64,000 nucleotides of DNA from JALYXV01 sp963791545 (GTDB lineage Bacteria > Actinomycetota > Acidimicrobiia > Acidimicrobiales > Palsa-688): positions 682,001-746,000 of the forward strand of contig CAWBSR010000015.1 of NCBI GenBank assembly GCA_963791545.1, written 5' to 3'. Shown one piece after another: positions 8,821-15,259 of this stretch (position 1 is the first letter of the stretch; the number at the start of each line of letters is the position of its first letter). The notes beneath the pieces are model-generated. The model made no database searches. It saw nothing but the letters and a program-made list of their open reading frames with translations, and had not been told where the DNA came from. Position numbers and translations under genes: made by a program.

Positions 8821-9804
8821 CTACGCCCCGGCTCGACCAGTGGGTACTGCGACCGATGCCAGCACCTCGCCGAGGATGTCGGGCGGCCGGCCGCCGGCCA
8901 GCTGGCTGTCCGAGGACAGGGCCAGCCGGTGTTCGAGCACCGGGCCCATCAACGCCTTTATGTCGTCGGGTACCACGTACTCACGCCCACGCGAGGCGGC
9001 CAGGGCCCGGGCGGCTCGCTGGAGAGCCAGGGCGGCCCGGGGCGACATGCCCAGGGCCAGCGCCGGGTGGCGCCGGGTGGCGGCGGCCAGATCGATGATG
9101 TAGCCCTTCAGGGCCGGCGCCACGTGGATGGCCTTGGTGGTCTCGATCATGCTTTCGACGTCCTCGGGTGACAGGACCGGCGACAGCTCGTCGACGGCAC
9201 TGCCGGCGCCGTGGGTGTCCAGCATGTCGATCTCGGCCGCCCGGTCCGGGTAACCCATCCGGATGCGCAATAGGAAGCGGTCCAACTGGCTCTCCGGGAG
9301 GGGATAGGTGCCCTCGTGTTCGACCGGGTTCTGGGTGGCGATCACCATGAACGGGGCCGGCAGCCGGTAACTGATGCTGTCCACCGTGACCTGGCGTTCC
9401 TCCATCGCCTCGAGGAGGGCCGACTGGGTCTTGGGAGAGGCCCGGTTGATCTCGTCGCCCAGCACCACATTGGCGAAAATGCCGCCGGGACGGAAGGTGA
9501 AGGTCCCCGTTTGGCGGTTGTAGACGGTGACTCCGGTGACATCGGAGGGCAGCAGGTCGGGCGTGAACTGGATCCGGTGCCAGTCACAGTCGAGCGAGCG
9601 GGCCAGCGCCTTGGCCAGGCTGGTCTTGCCCACCCCGGGAACGTCCTCGATCAGGAGGTGGCCCTGGGCCACCATGCACACCAGGGCCAGGCGGATGGCC
9701 TGCTCCTTGCCCTGGATGACCTGGGCCACATTCTCCACCGCGGCCTCGAAGAGGTCGGCAAAGCTGGCAACGGATCGTGATGCCGCCGCCCGTTGTCTCA
9801 CCAC
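8821..9804 (-). CDS. MoxR-family AAA+ ATPase
   Basis: Cytosolic AAA+ ATPase of the MoxR group, thought to remodel or activate protein complexes. The ~327-residue product has Walker A (EDVPGVGKTSLAK), Walker B (VVLGDEINRASPKTQSALLE), sensor 1 (FMVIATQNPVEHEGTYPLPE) and the family LDRFLLR. First gene of the operon with DUF58 and transglutaminase genes. A strong GGAGG lies upstream of three possible in-frame starts (TTG 9807, GTG 9804, GTG 9801); GTG 9804, with about 9 bases of spacing, is preferred. Divergent from the ROK kinase gene. Confidence 0.92.
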   Translation of the reverse strand: MVRQRAAASRSVASFADLFEAAVENVAQVIQGKEQAIRLALVCMVAQGHLLIEDVPGVGKTSLAKALARSLDCDWHRIQFTPDLLPSDVTGVTVYNRQTGTFTFRPGGIFANVVLGDEINRASPKTQSALLEAMEERQVTVDSISYRLPAPFMVIATQNPVEHEGTYPLPESQLDRFLLRIRMGYPDRAAEIDMLDTHGAGSAVDELSPVLSPEDVESMIETTKAIHVAPALKGYIIDLAAATRRHPALALGMSPRAALALQRAARALAASRGREYVVPDDIKALMGPVLEHRLALSSDSQLAGGRPPDILGEVLASVAVPTGRAGA

Positions 9805-9900
9805 CAAACAAGTCCTCCCCCGACGCGCCCGTTGCTGGGAAGAGTAGTGCCGCCTTGTCTCCTTCCGGGTCCGGGCCCCCAGGCCCTACCGTTTCGCGTC

Positions 9901-10758
9901 GTGAGGGTGCTGGCGGTTGACATCGGGGGTACCAAGCTGGCCGCCGGGATCGTGGACGACGAGGGCCGGCTCCGGTGGCGGGCCTCGGTCCCGACCCCGA
10001 GGGCGACCGACTCCGAGCAGCTGTGGTCGGTCCTGGCGGGGCTGGTGCAGGCGGCGCCGATGGACGGGGTCACCGCGTGCGGGGTTGGGAGCGGAGGCCC
10101 TATGCGCGACCGATGCGAGCTCATCTCGCCCCTGAACATCCCCGCCTGGCGGGACTTCCCGCTGCGCCACCGCCTGGCGGGCCTCCTGGGGCTACCGACC
10201 TTCGTGGACAACGATGCCAAGGCGCTGGCCCTGGGCGAGGGGTGGTGCGGCGCCGCCCGCGGGGTCAGCAACTACATCGCCATGGTGGTGTCCACCGGTG
10301 TAGGCGGCGGGATCGTGCTCGACGGCCGGCTACTCGACGGCGCCGACGGCAATGCCGGGCACATCGGCCATGTCATCGTGGTGCCCAACGGGCGCCAGTG
10401 TGCGTGCGGCGCCTTCGGATGCCTGGAGGCGGAGGTGTCGGGACCGTCGATCGCAGCCATCACCGGCGCCCCCGCCGCCCAGGCGGGTCCTCCGACGGTG
10501 GCCCGCAGCGGCCGCCTGCTGGGCCAGGCGGTGGCCTCGGTCGCCAACCTGCTCGACCTGCGGTTGGTGCTCGTGGCGGGGTCGGTGGCGCTGGGCTTTG
10601 GCGAGGCATTCTTCCGGGCCGCCCAAGAGGAGCTGGACCGCTCGGCTCGGCTCAACTTCTCGAATGGGGCACGCATCATCCCCGGCGGTCTCGGGGCCGA
10701 TGGCCCCTTGGTCGGCGCGGCGGCGGTGGGACGAAGGGGAATGGCCGCCATGCCGTGA
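9901..10758 (+). CDS. ROK family sugar kinase (glucokinase-like)
   Basis: A 285-residue ATP-dependent sugar kinase of the ROK family without an N-terminal DNA-binding domain, so an enzyme rather than a repressor. It shows the phosphate-binding loop (VLAVDIGGTKLAAGI), the substrate segment FVDNDAKALALGE with the catalytic Asp, STGVGGGIVLDG, and the structural zinc site CACGAFGCLEAEVSG. Glucose is the commonest substrate in actinobacteria but cannot be assigned from sequence alone. The GTG at 9901 (or 9907) is chosen because the fold begins three residues later. Its longer upstream reading frame has no family similarity. Confidence 0.87.
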   Translation: MRVLAVDIGGTKLAAGIVDDEGRLRWRASVPTPRATDSEQLWSVLAGLVQAAPMDGVTACGVGSGGPMRDRCELISPLNIPAWRDFPLRHRLAGLLGLPTFVDNDAKALALGEGWCGAARGVSNYIAMVVSTGVGGGIVLDGRLLDGADGNAGHIGHVIVVPNGRQCACGAFGCLEAEVSGPSIAAITGAPAAQAGPPTVARSGRLLGQAVASVANLLDLRLVLVAGSVALGFGEAFFRAAQEELDRSARLNFSNGARIIPGGLGADGPLVGAAAVGRRGMAAMP

Positions 10759-10828
10759 CGCCAGCCGCAACCGACGTCGGCAATGGTGGCAAGAACCCGC
10801 TCGGCAACCGTGCTCGGCGAATGACGTC

Positions 10829-11068
10829 ATGAATTACTACGACGGCAACACGGTGACCGGCAGGTGGAACTACGCCAATAACTTCTCCATGAGTGACAAC
10901 TCGTTCAGCACTCACGCCCAGCCGTATTACGACCAGTTCAAGGGGAAGTTCGCGGTGGCGCCCGCTTCCGACCAGGGGCTGTGCAATGCCGTGCACCCGG
11001 TGACGGTTGGTACGACCACGCCTTCAGCGGCGTCCACAACTCCTCCGACCCGACCACCGGGCAGGTAG
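10829..11068 (+). pseudogene. remnant of a phospholipase C/acid phosphatase-like phosphoesterase
   Basis: An open stretch of 79 codons whose first ~45 residues (MNYYDGNTVTGRWNYANNF, then SMSDNSF) closely match the GYYDGNTVTALWNYAQ..AMSDNSF block in the middle of secreted bacterial phospholipase C/acid phosphatase proteins (phosphoesterase family PF04185). The remaining several hundred residues of such a protein, including its signal peptide and metal-binding N-terminus, are missing on both sides. After about residue 45 the reading turns into low-complexity Thr/Pro. The 10759-10828 segment before it holds no recognisable start or homologous sequence. This is best read as a decayed gene fragment. 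Confidence 0.6.
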
Positions 11069-11105
11069 TCGGACGACACGACTGAAGCCCACGTAACCTG
11101 GCCTG

Positions 11106-11450
11106 GTGTATCTGCGGGCGGCGCGGTCGTTAGGGGGCCGCCCCGAGCTGTGGTCCATCGCGGTGGTCGAGATGTTGCGCCTGGCCCGCCCGGGGTGGTG
11201 GCGGAAGTGGCCACCCCTTCCCCTTCCCGACCCCGAATATCTGCGATTCCGGATGCAGACCGCCTACGGCGATCCCGCCGCCATTCCGTCGCCGGGCGAG
11301 CTGGTCGAATATCTCGAATGGTGCCGGCGCATGGACTGCGCGGCCCGGTCGCCGAAGTCCCGAACCCGGTCCCGGCGCCGCGCTAGCGTTGCCGTCGTGT
11401 CAGTAGAGCCACCAGCACCTAACCGGCGCCGAAGGTTCAGGCACAGGTAG
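11106..11450 (+). CDS. conserved hypothetical protein, Trp/Arg-rich N-terminus
   Basis: A 114-residue protein beginning VYLRAARSLGGRPELWSI, with a tryptophan cluster (PGWWRKWPPLPLPDPEYLRF) and EYLEWCRRMD. Domain function is not recognised. The first ~78 residues look like a real folded unit; the last ~35 (KSRTRSRRRASVAVVS...) are Arg/Pro-rich and may be disordered. GTG start. The stop lies 12 bp before the HNH gene, so co-transcription with it is likely. Confidence 0.6.
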   Translation: MYLRAARSLGGRPELWSIAVVEMLRLARPGWWRKWPPLPLPDPEYLRFRMQTAYGDPAAIPSPGELVEYLEWCRRMDCAARSPKSRTRSRRRASVAVVSVEPPAPNRRRRFRHR

Positions 11451-11462
11451 AGCGAGCAAGCG

Positions 11463-11987
11463 GTGTCCCGAGCGCTTGTCCTCAACGCCAGCTACGAGCC
11501 GCTGTGTATTGTGTCCACGCGTCGGGCCCTCCTCCTCGTCCTGGAGGAGAAGGCGGAGTTGGTGCATGTCACCGGTCGCCATTTCCATTCGGAACGCATG
11601 GCGTTCGCGGAGCCCTCAGTGGTGCGGCTGGCCCACTATGTGCGGGTGCCCTACCAGGCTCGCATTGCCCTCAACCGCCGGGCGGTATTCGCGCGCGACG
11701 GCCACCGCTGCCAATACTGCGGGTCGGCCGCGGAGAACATCGACCATGTCATCCCCCGCAGCAAGGGCGGCCCCCACGCCTGGGACAACGTCGTCGCGGC
11801 ATGCCGGCTGTGCAACTCCCGCAAGCGTGACCGGATGCTCGAGGACAGCGGCATGAAGCTGCGCCGCAAGCCGTCGGTCCCCCGCGAGCGGGCCTGGATA
11901 CTGGTTGCCAGCGGCCGCATCCACCCGGACTGGGAGGCGTACCTCGGCGTCTCGGCGTTGGCAGCCGCGGAAACCCTTTCTGCTTGA
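11463..11987 (+). CDS. HNH endonuclease family protein
   Basis: A 174-residue protein of the widely distributed actinobacterial HNH family. The N-terminal half (ALVLNASYEPLCIVSTRRAL) is typical of this subgroup. The C-terminal half holds the HNH nuclease site with zinc-binding cysteines: CQYCGSAAENIDHVIPRSKG, then AWDNVVAACRLCNSRKRDR. Such proteins bind and cut DNA in vitro in some cases, but their cell role is unknown. GTG start. The stop overlaps the lipoate-ligase-like gene by the TTGA tetranucleotide. No restriction methylase is adjacent, so a classical restriction role is not supported. Confidence 0.88.
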   Translation: MSRALVLNASYEPLCIVSTRRALLLVLEEKAELVHVTGRHFHSERMAFAEPSVVRLAHYVRVPYQARIALNRRAVFARDGHRCQYCGSAAENIDHVIPRSKGGPHAWDNVVAACRLCNSRKRDRMLEDSGMKLRRKPSVPRERAWILVASGRIHPDWEAYLGVSALAAAETLSA

Positions 11988-12655
11988 CCGACCCCTGGCG
12001 CGTCGAAACCGTCGCCGGCCCCGCCGCCCGCCTCCTCGACCCCCCGCCACCGCGCCAGCGCACGGTCCGGTTCCTCCTACCCGAGGACCGGGCGGTGGTG
12101 CTGGGCAGCACCCAGCCGGCCGCGGACATCGACCCCGCCCGCGCCGCCCGGGCCGGCGTGACCGTGGCCCGCCGGGCCAGCGGCGGGGGCGCCGTACTGG
12201 TCGGCCCCGGCCAACTCCTCTGGGCCGACGTCATGATCCCGACCGGGGACCCGCGGTGGACAAACGATGTCGGCCGGGCATTCTGGTGGCTGGGCGAGGT
12301 GTGGGTGGCCGCCCTGTCCGCGGTTGGGCTGCCCGGCGGTGAAGTATGGCGAGGCGGTCCGGTCAGGTCCCCCTGGTCGCGCCGAATCTGTTTCGCGGGG
12401 CTCGGCTCCGGTGAGGTGATGGTAGGAAAATCCAAGGTGGTCGGGCTCTCCCAACGCCGGACCCGAGCCGGCGCCCATTTTCAATGTGCCGTGCTGGTTG
12501 GGTGGGACCCATCGGAGCTGCTGGATGTCATGGCTGTCGAGGATGACGTGCGAGGAGCAGGGGTCACTGCCTTGGCCGGGGTGGCCAGGGGGGTGGGTGG
12601 CGATGTCGTGTCCGCCCTGGAGGCGGCCTTCGTGGATTGCCTGCCCAGGGATTAG
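11984..12655 (+). CDS. lipoate-protein ligase A family protein
   Basis: A 223-residue member of the BPL/LplA/LipB cofactor-transferase fold. Visible motifs are VARRASGGGAVLVGPGQLLW, the RRxSGGG substrate loop, and VGKSKVVGLSQRR, which contains the catalytic lysine region (GKSKVVG) that binds lipoyl- or octanoyl-AMP. It is shorter than E. coli LplA and lacks the C-terminal accessory domain, so it could be an amidotransferase or ligase for lipoate or a related acid. The TTG start overlaps the HNH stop. A zinc-ribbon gene follows. Confidence 0.82.
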   Translation: MTDPWRVETVAGPAARLLDPPPPRQRTVRFLLPEDRAVVLGSTQPAADIDPARAARAGVTVARRASGGGAVLVGPGQLLWADVMIPTGDPRWTNDVGRAFWWLGEVWVAALSAVGLPGGEVWRGGPVRSPWSRRICFAGLGSGEVMVGKSKVVGLSQRRTRAGAHFQCAVLVGWDPSELLDVMAVEDDVRGAGVTALAGVARGVGGDVVSALEAAFVDCLPRD

Positions 12656-12736
12656 CCAGGGGGCGGAGGCCGCCGTTCGCGGATGCCGGGGGTGGCGCCC
12701 CTGTGACCGAAACCCCCCTTGTGTCAGGCTGGTCGC

Positions 12737-12934
12737 GTGGTCGCAGGCACCATCGTTTGCGTGGACTGTGGCGGGGTTTGTTACCGCCAGCCATTCGACC
12801 CGCCCGAGTTCGGGTGGCAGGCCGGGTCGGTGGTCACCTATCGGTGCCGGGACTGCGCCGACATGTGGTACCTGGAGCTGGACGCGGAAGATCTGGACGA
12901 CGAGTCGCCGTCGCGGGGCGACTTCTCCGGCTGA
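12737..12934 (+). CDS. small zinc-ribbon-like protein
   Basis: A ~65-residue protein with two cysteine pairs, CVDCGGVC near the N-terminus and CRDCAD about 30 residues later. This is the pattern of a zinc ribbon, followed by a very acidic tail (LDAEDLDDESPSRGD). GTG 12737 is preferred because it begins just before the conserved AGTIVCVDCGG; an in-frame TTG at 12719 also exists. Function unknown. It is the last gene before the mraZ promoter. Confidence 0.65.
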   Translation: MVAGTIVCVDCGGVCYRQPFDPPEFGWQAGSVVTYRCRDCADMWYLELDAEDLDDESPSRGDFSG

Positions 12935-12992
12935 CCATGAGCGGTGAGACGCATGGCCCTTTCGCGCCCCCGATCACGACGGAAAGGCTGCT

Positions 12993-13039
12993 GTGGGTGG
13001 ACAAGTGGAGGATTAGGGCTTAGTGTGGAGGGAAGTGGT
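12993..13039 (+). promoter_or_regulatory. mraZ promoter with MraZ-box-like GTGG repeats
   Basis: A good promoter match is visible: -35 TGGACA (12998-13003), a 17-base spacer, then -10 TAGTGT (13021-13026). GTGG(A/G/T) pentamers occur at 12993, 12997, 13005, 13025 and 13035, the last three on a 10-bp multiple. In other bacteria MraZ binds repeated TGGGN-like sequences at about 10-bp spacing in its own promoter and represses the dcw operon. The repeats here overlap the core promoter, which fits autorepression. The family behaviour is known; its operation here is inferred. Confidence 0.6.
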
Positions 13040-13086
13040 GAGAAGGGGAGGGCCCTGACACCATAGAGGGATGGAACGAGCACCCA

Positions 13087-13542
13087 GTGGCGCCGCCGCG
13101 GTTCTTCGGCAGATACGAGCATTCCCTCGACGCGAAGGGACGGGTCATCCTGCCGGCGCGGTTTCGCCTCCAGTTCGGGCCCCAGGCCTTCGTCTCGCAG
13201 TATCAGGACGGCTGCCTGGCGGTTTGGACCTTGGAGGAGTTCGAGCGGCAGATGGCGGAGCAGGAACAACGTCAGGACTTCGGCCGGACGGAACGCAACC
13301 TGGCCCGTGTTTGGGCCTCCGGCTCGACCGAGGTCGACATCGACAAGCAGGGCCGGCTCGCCATTCCTGCCTATCTGCGGGAGTTCGCCCGGCTCGAGAT
13401 CGAAAGCCCGATTCTGGTCAATGGCGCCCTGGACCGGGTGGAGTTGTGGAACCCCGCCGATTATGCGGTCCGTGTGAAGCCCGCCGAGGCCCAGCTCACC
13501 GACGGCTTCGATGCGCCTCCCACCCCTGTGGGGGCTCCGTAA
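13087..13542 (+). CDS. mraZ: transcriptional regulator MraZ
   Basis: First gene of the division and cell-wall cluster. The 151-residue product consists of two SpoVT/AbrB-like halves: FFGRYEHSLDAKGRVILPAR and STEVDIDKQGRLAIPAYLRE, each with the DxKGR/DxQGR signature. It forms a ring that binds repeated direct sites upstream of its own gene and dampens expression of the downstream operon. Length is close to the usual ~143 residues, with a short Pro-rich tail. GTG start. The stop TAA overlaps an ATG (TAATG) that opens an in-frame extension into rsmH. Confidence 0.95.
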   Translation: MAPPRFFGRYEHSLDAKGRVILPARFRLQFGPQAFVSQYQDGCLAVWTLEEFERQMAEQEQRQDFGRTERNLARVWASGSTEVDIDKQGRLAIPAYLREFARLEIESPILVNGALDRVELWNPADYAVRVKPAEAQLTDGFDAPPTPVGAP

Positions 13543-13544
13543 TG

Positions 13545-13700
13545 GGCGCTCATTCCAGTTTTCCCAACCCGGTTGCCGACCAGGCGTTCCGGCTCATGTG
13601 CAGCCTTCCGACCGGCGAGATGGAAGTCCCCTTCTCCGCCCACTTCCTTCTTGGTCGATCGGGGAGAAATCCCGACGGCAGGCTGGTCGGAGGGCTGCAG
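13545..13700 (+). promoter_or_regulatory. mraZ-rsmH leader segment, possible structured RNA
   Basis: About 158 bases separate the mraZ stop from the best rsmH start, unusual in a cluster where most genes overlap. The segment contains the hairpin TCGGG-gagaaat-CCCGA (13660-13676) and ends with GGAGGG ahead of the ATG at 13701. It is also open in frame with rsmH from an ATG at 13542, but that extension has no MraW similarity. Actinobacteria are known to carry an mraW RNA motif upstream of this gene. Whether this segment matches that motif cannot be decided without a covariance search. Confidence 0.35.
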
Positions 13701-14771
13701 ATGAGCCATACCAACCACGGAGACGACCGAAACGAAATCCCGAACCTGACCGACCACGTCTCCCCACCGCTCCACGACCTGCCACTGGGCACCACCGACG
13801 CCGAAAATCACCCGGGGCGCCCCTTTCCCCACCTGCCGGTCATGGCGCACGAGGTGGTCGATCTGCTGGCACCGGTGCCGCCCGGGATCGTGCTCGATGC
13901 CACCATCGGTGGCGGCGGCCACGCTCGGGCGATCCTGGAAGCGCACCAGCACCTGCGCATTGTCGGCATCGATCAGGATCCCGACGCCGTGGCCGCGGCC
14001 CGCCAGGTCCTGGCCCGGTACCGCGATCGGGCCGAGGTGCATCGGGCTCGCTTTGATCGTTTGGCCGACGTGCTGGCGCAAGGGGGGCTCTCCGGTGCCC
14101 TGTTCGATCTCGGGGTCAGCTCGCCCCAGCTCGACCGGCCGGAACGGGGCTTCACCTTCCGTGTCGACGCCCCCCTCGACATGCGCATGGACCCGGAGAG
14201 TCCGACCACCGCCGCCGACCTGGTCAACACCATGGGCGAGCAGGACCTGGTGCGGCTCCTGCTCGACAATGGTGAGAGCCGATACGCCCGGCGCATCGCC
14301 CGGGCCATCATCGCGGCCCGGCCCGTCACCACCACCGCCCAGCTGGCGGAGGTGGTGCGCAGCGCCATTCCCGCCGCCGCCCGCCGCACCGGCGGCCATC
14401 CCGCCCGGCGGGCCTTTCAGGGGCTGCGGATCGCGGTCAACGAGGAGCTCGACGTCCTGCCCGTCGCCCTGGACCAGGTGCTGCAACGACTCGTCCCCGG
14501 CGGCCGCTGCTTGGTTCTCAGCTACCACTCGGGTGAGGACCGGCTGGTGAAGCGGCGCTTCCAACTGGCTGCCACGGGCGGCTGCACCTGCCCGCCCGGT
14601 CTGCCGTGCCAGTGCGGGGCCACGCCGACCGTGCGCCTGCTGACCCGGGGCGCCCGCAAGCCGTCGCCGGCCGAGTTGGCCGAAAACCCCCGGTCTGGCA
14701 GCGCCCGCCTGCGAGCAGTGGAGCGCCTGCCATTCGATTGCCCCCAAGACTTGGAGGTGGGACCGTCATGA
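13701..14771 (+). CDS. rsmH: 16S rRNA (cytosine(1402)-N4)-methyltransferase RsmH
   Basis: S-adenosylmethionine-dependent methyltransferase that modifies C1402 in the ribosomal P site. The 356-residue protein shows HLPVMAHEVVDLL, the SAM-binding DATIGGGGHA, GIDQDPDAVAAA, DLGVSSPQLDRPERGFTFR and DMRMDP, all family signatures. ALRIAVNEEL is present as GLRIAVNEELD, and SYHSGEDRLVKRRF closes the fold. A C-terminal cysteine-containing segment (CTCPPGLPCQC) is seen in some homologues. The ATG at 13701 is chosen for its GGAGGG seven bases upstream. The stop overlaps the ftsL-like start (ATGA). Confidence 0.95.
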   Translation: MSHTNHGDDRNEIPNLTDHVSPPLHDLPLGTTDAENHPGRPFPHLPVMAHEVVDLLAPVPPGIVLDATIGGGGHARAILEAHQHLRIVGIDQDPDAVAAARQVLARYRDRAEVHRARFDRLADVLAQGGLSGALFDLGVSSPQLDRPERGFTFRVDAPLDMRMDPESPTTAADLVNTMGEQDLVRLLLDNGESRYARRIARAIIAARPVTTTAQLAEVVRSAIPAAARRTGGHPARRAFQGLRIAVNEELDVLPVALDQVLQRLVPGGRCLVLSYHSGEDRLVKRRFQLAATGGCTCPPGLPCQCGATPTVRLLTRGARKPSPAELAENPRSGSARLRAVERLPFDCPQDLEVGPS

Positions 14772-15259
14772 GCGCCCCGGAGCCGGTAGCCCCCCCCGCC
14801 AGGCCGGGTTCCGGCCACGCCCCCCGGCACCTTCGCGTGGTCGGGGTCGAGGAACTGGCGGCCATCCGTCGCCGCCGGCGCATGCGCCTGGCGGGCATGG
14901 CCTTGGCCGCGTTTGTCATCGCCTTGCTCTTCGCCGCGGTAGGGATGCACGTCGTGCTGGCGCAGAACCAGTTTCGCCTCGACCAACTGAACGCCCAAGC
15001 CGCCAGGCAGCAGGAGCGGTACCAGCAACTCCGCCTGCAGGTCGATCAGCTCTCCTCGCCGTCGAGAATTATCGGCACGGCCGAGGGGCGACTGGGGATG
15101 GTCACGCCGGCACAAGTGACCTTCCTCAAGCCCTCCAGCGCCACCGCCGGCCCCCCGGCGGGCTCAGGCGGCTCCGTCGGGGCGGCCCCGAGCGGCCCGG
15201 CCGCCGCCACCGCGCCCGCCGACTGGTCGACGGTGAAGTCCCACCTGGCGGCGAGATAA
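14768..15259 (+). CDS. FtsL-like cell division protein
   Basis: A 163-residue bitopic membrane protein in the standard ftsL position between rsmH and ftsI. A basic cytoplasmic stretch (AAIRRRRRMRLAG) precedes one membrane helix (ALAAFVIALLFAAVGMHVVL). Then comes a periplasmic coiled-coil (QLNAQAARQQERYQQLRLQV) and an EGRLGMVTP segment resembling the A-x-x-LGM motif of FtsL/DivIC. A Gly/Ser/Ala tail ends it. FtsL bridges FtsQ and FtsB/DivIC to FtsW-FtsI. Sequence similarity in this family is weak, so position and topology carry the call. ATGA overlap upstream, TAATG overlap downstream. Confidence 0.8.
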   Translation: MSAPEPVAPPARPGSGHAPRHLRVVGVEELAAIRRRRRMRLAGMALAAFVIALLFAAVGMHVVLAQNQFRLDQLNAQAARQQERYQQLRLQVDQLSSPSRIIGTAEGRLGMVTPAQVTFLKPSSATAGPPAGSGGSVGAAPSGPAAATAPADWSTVKSHLAAR

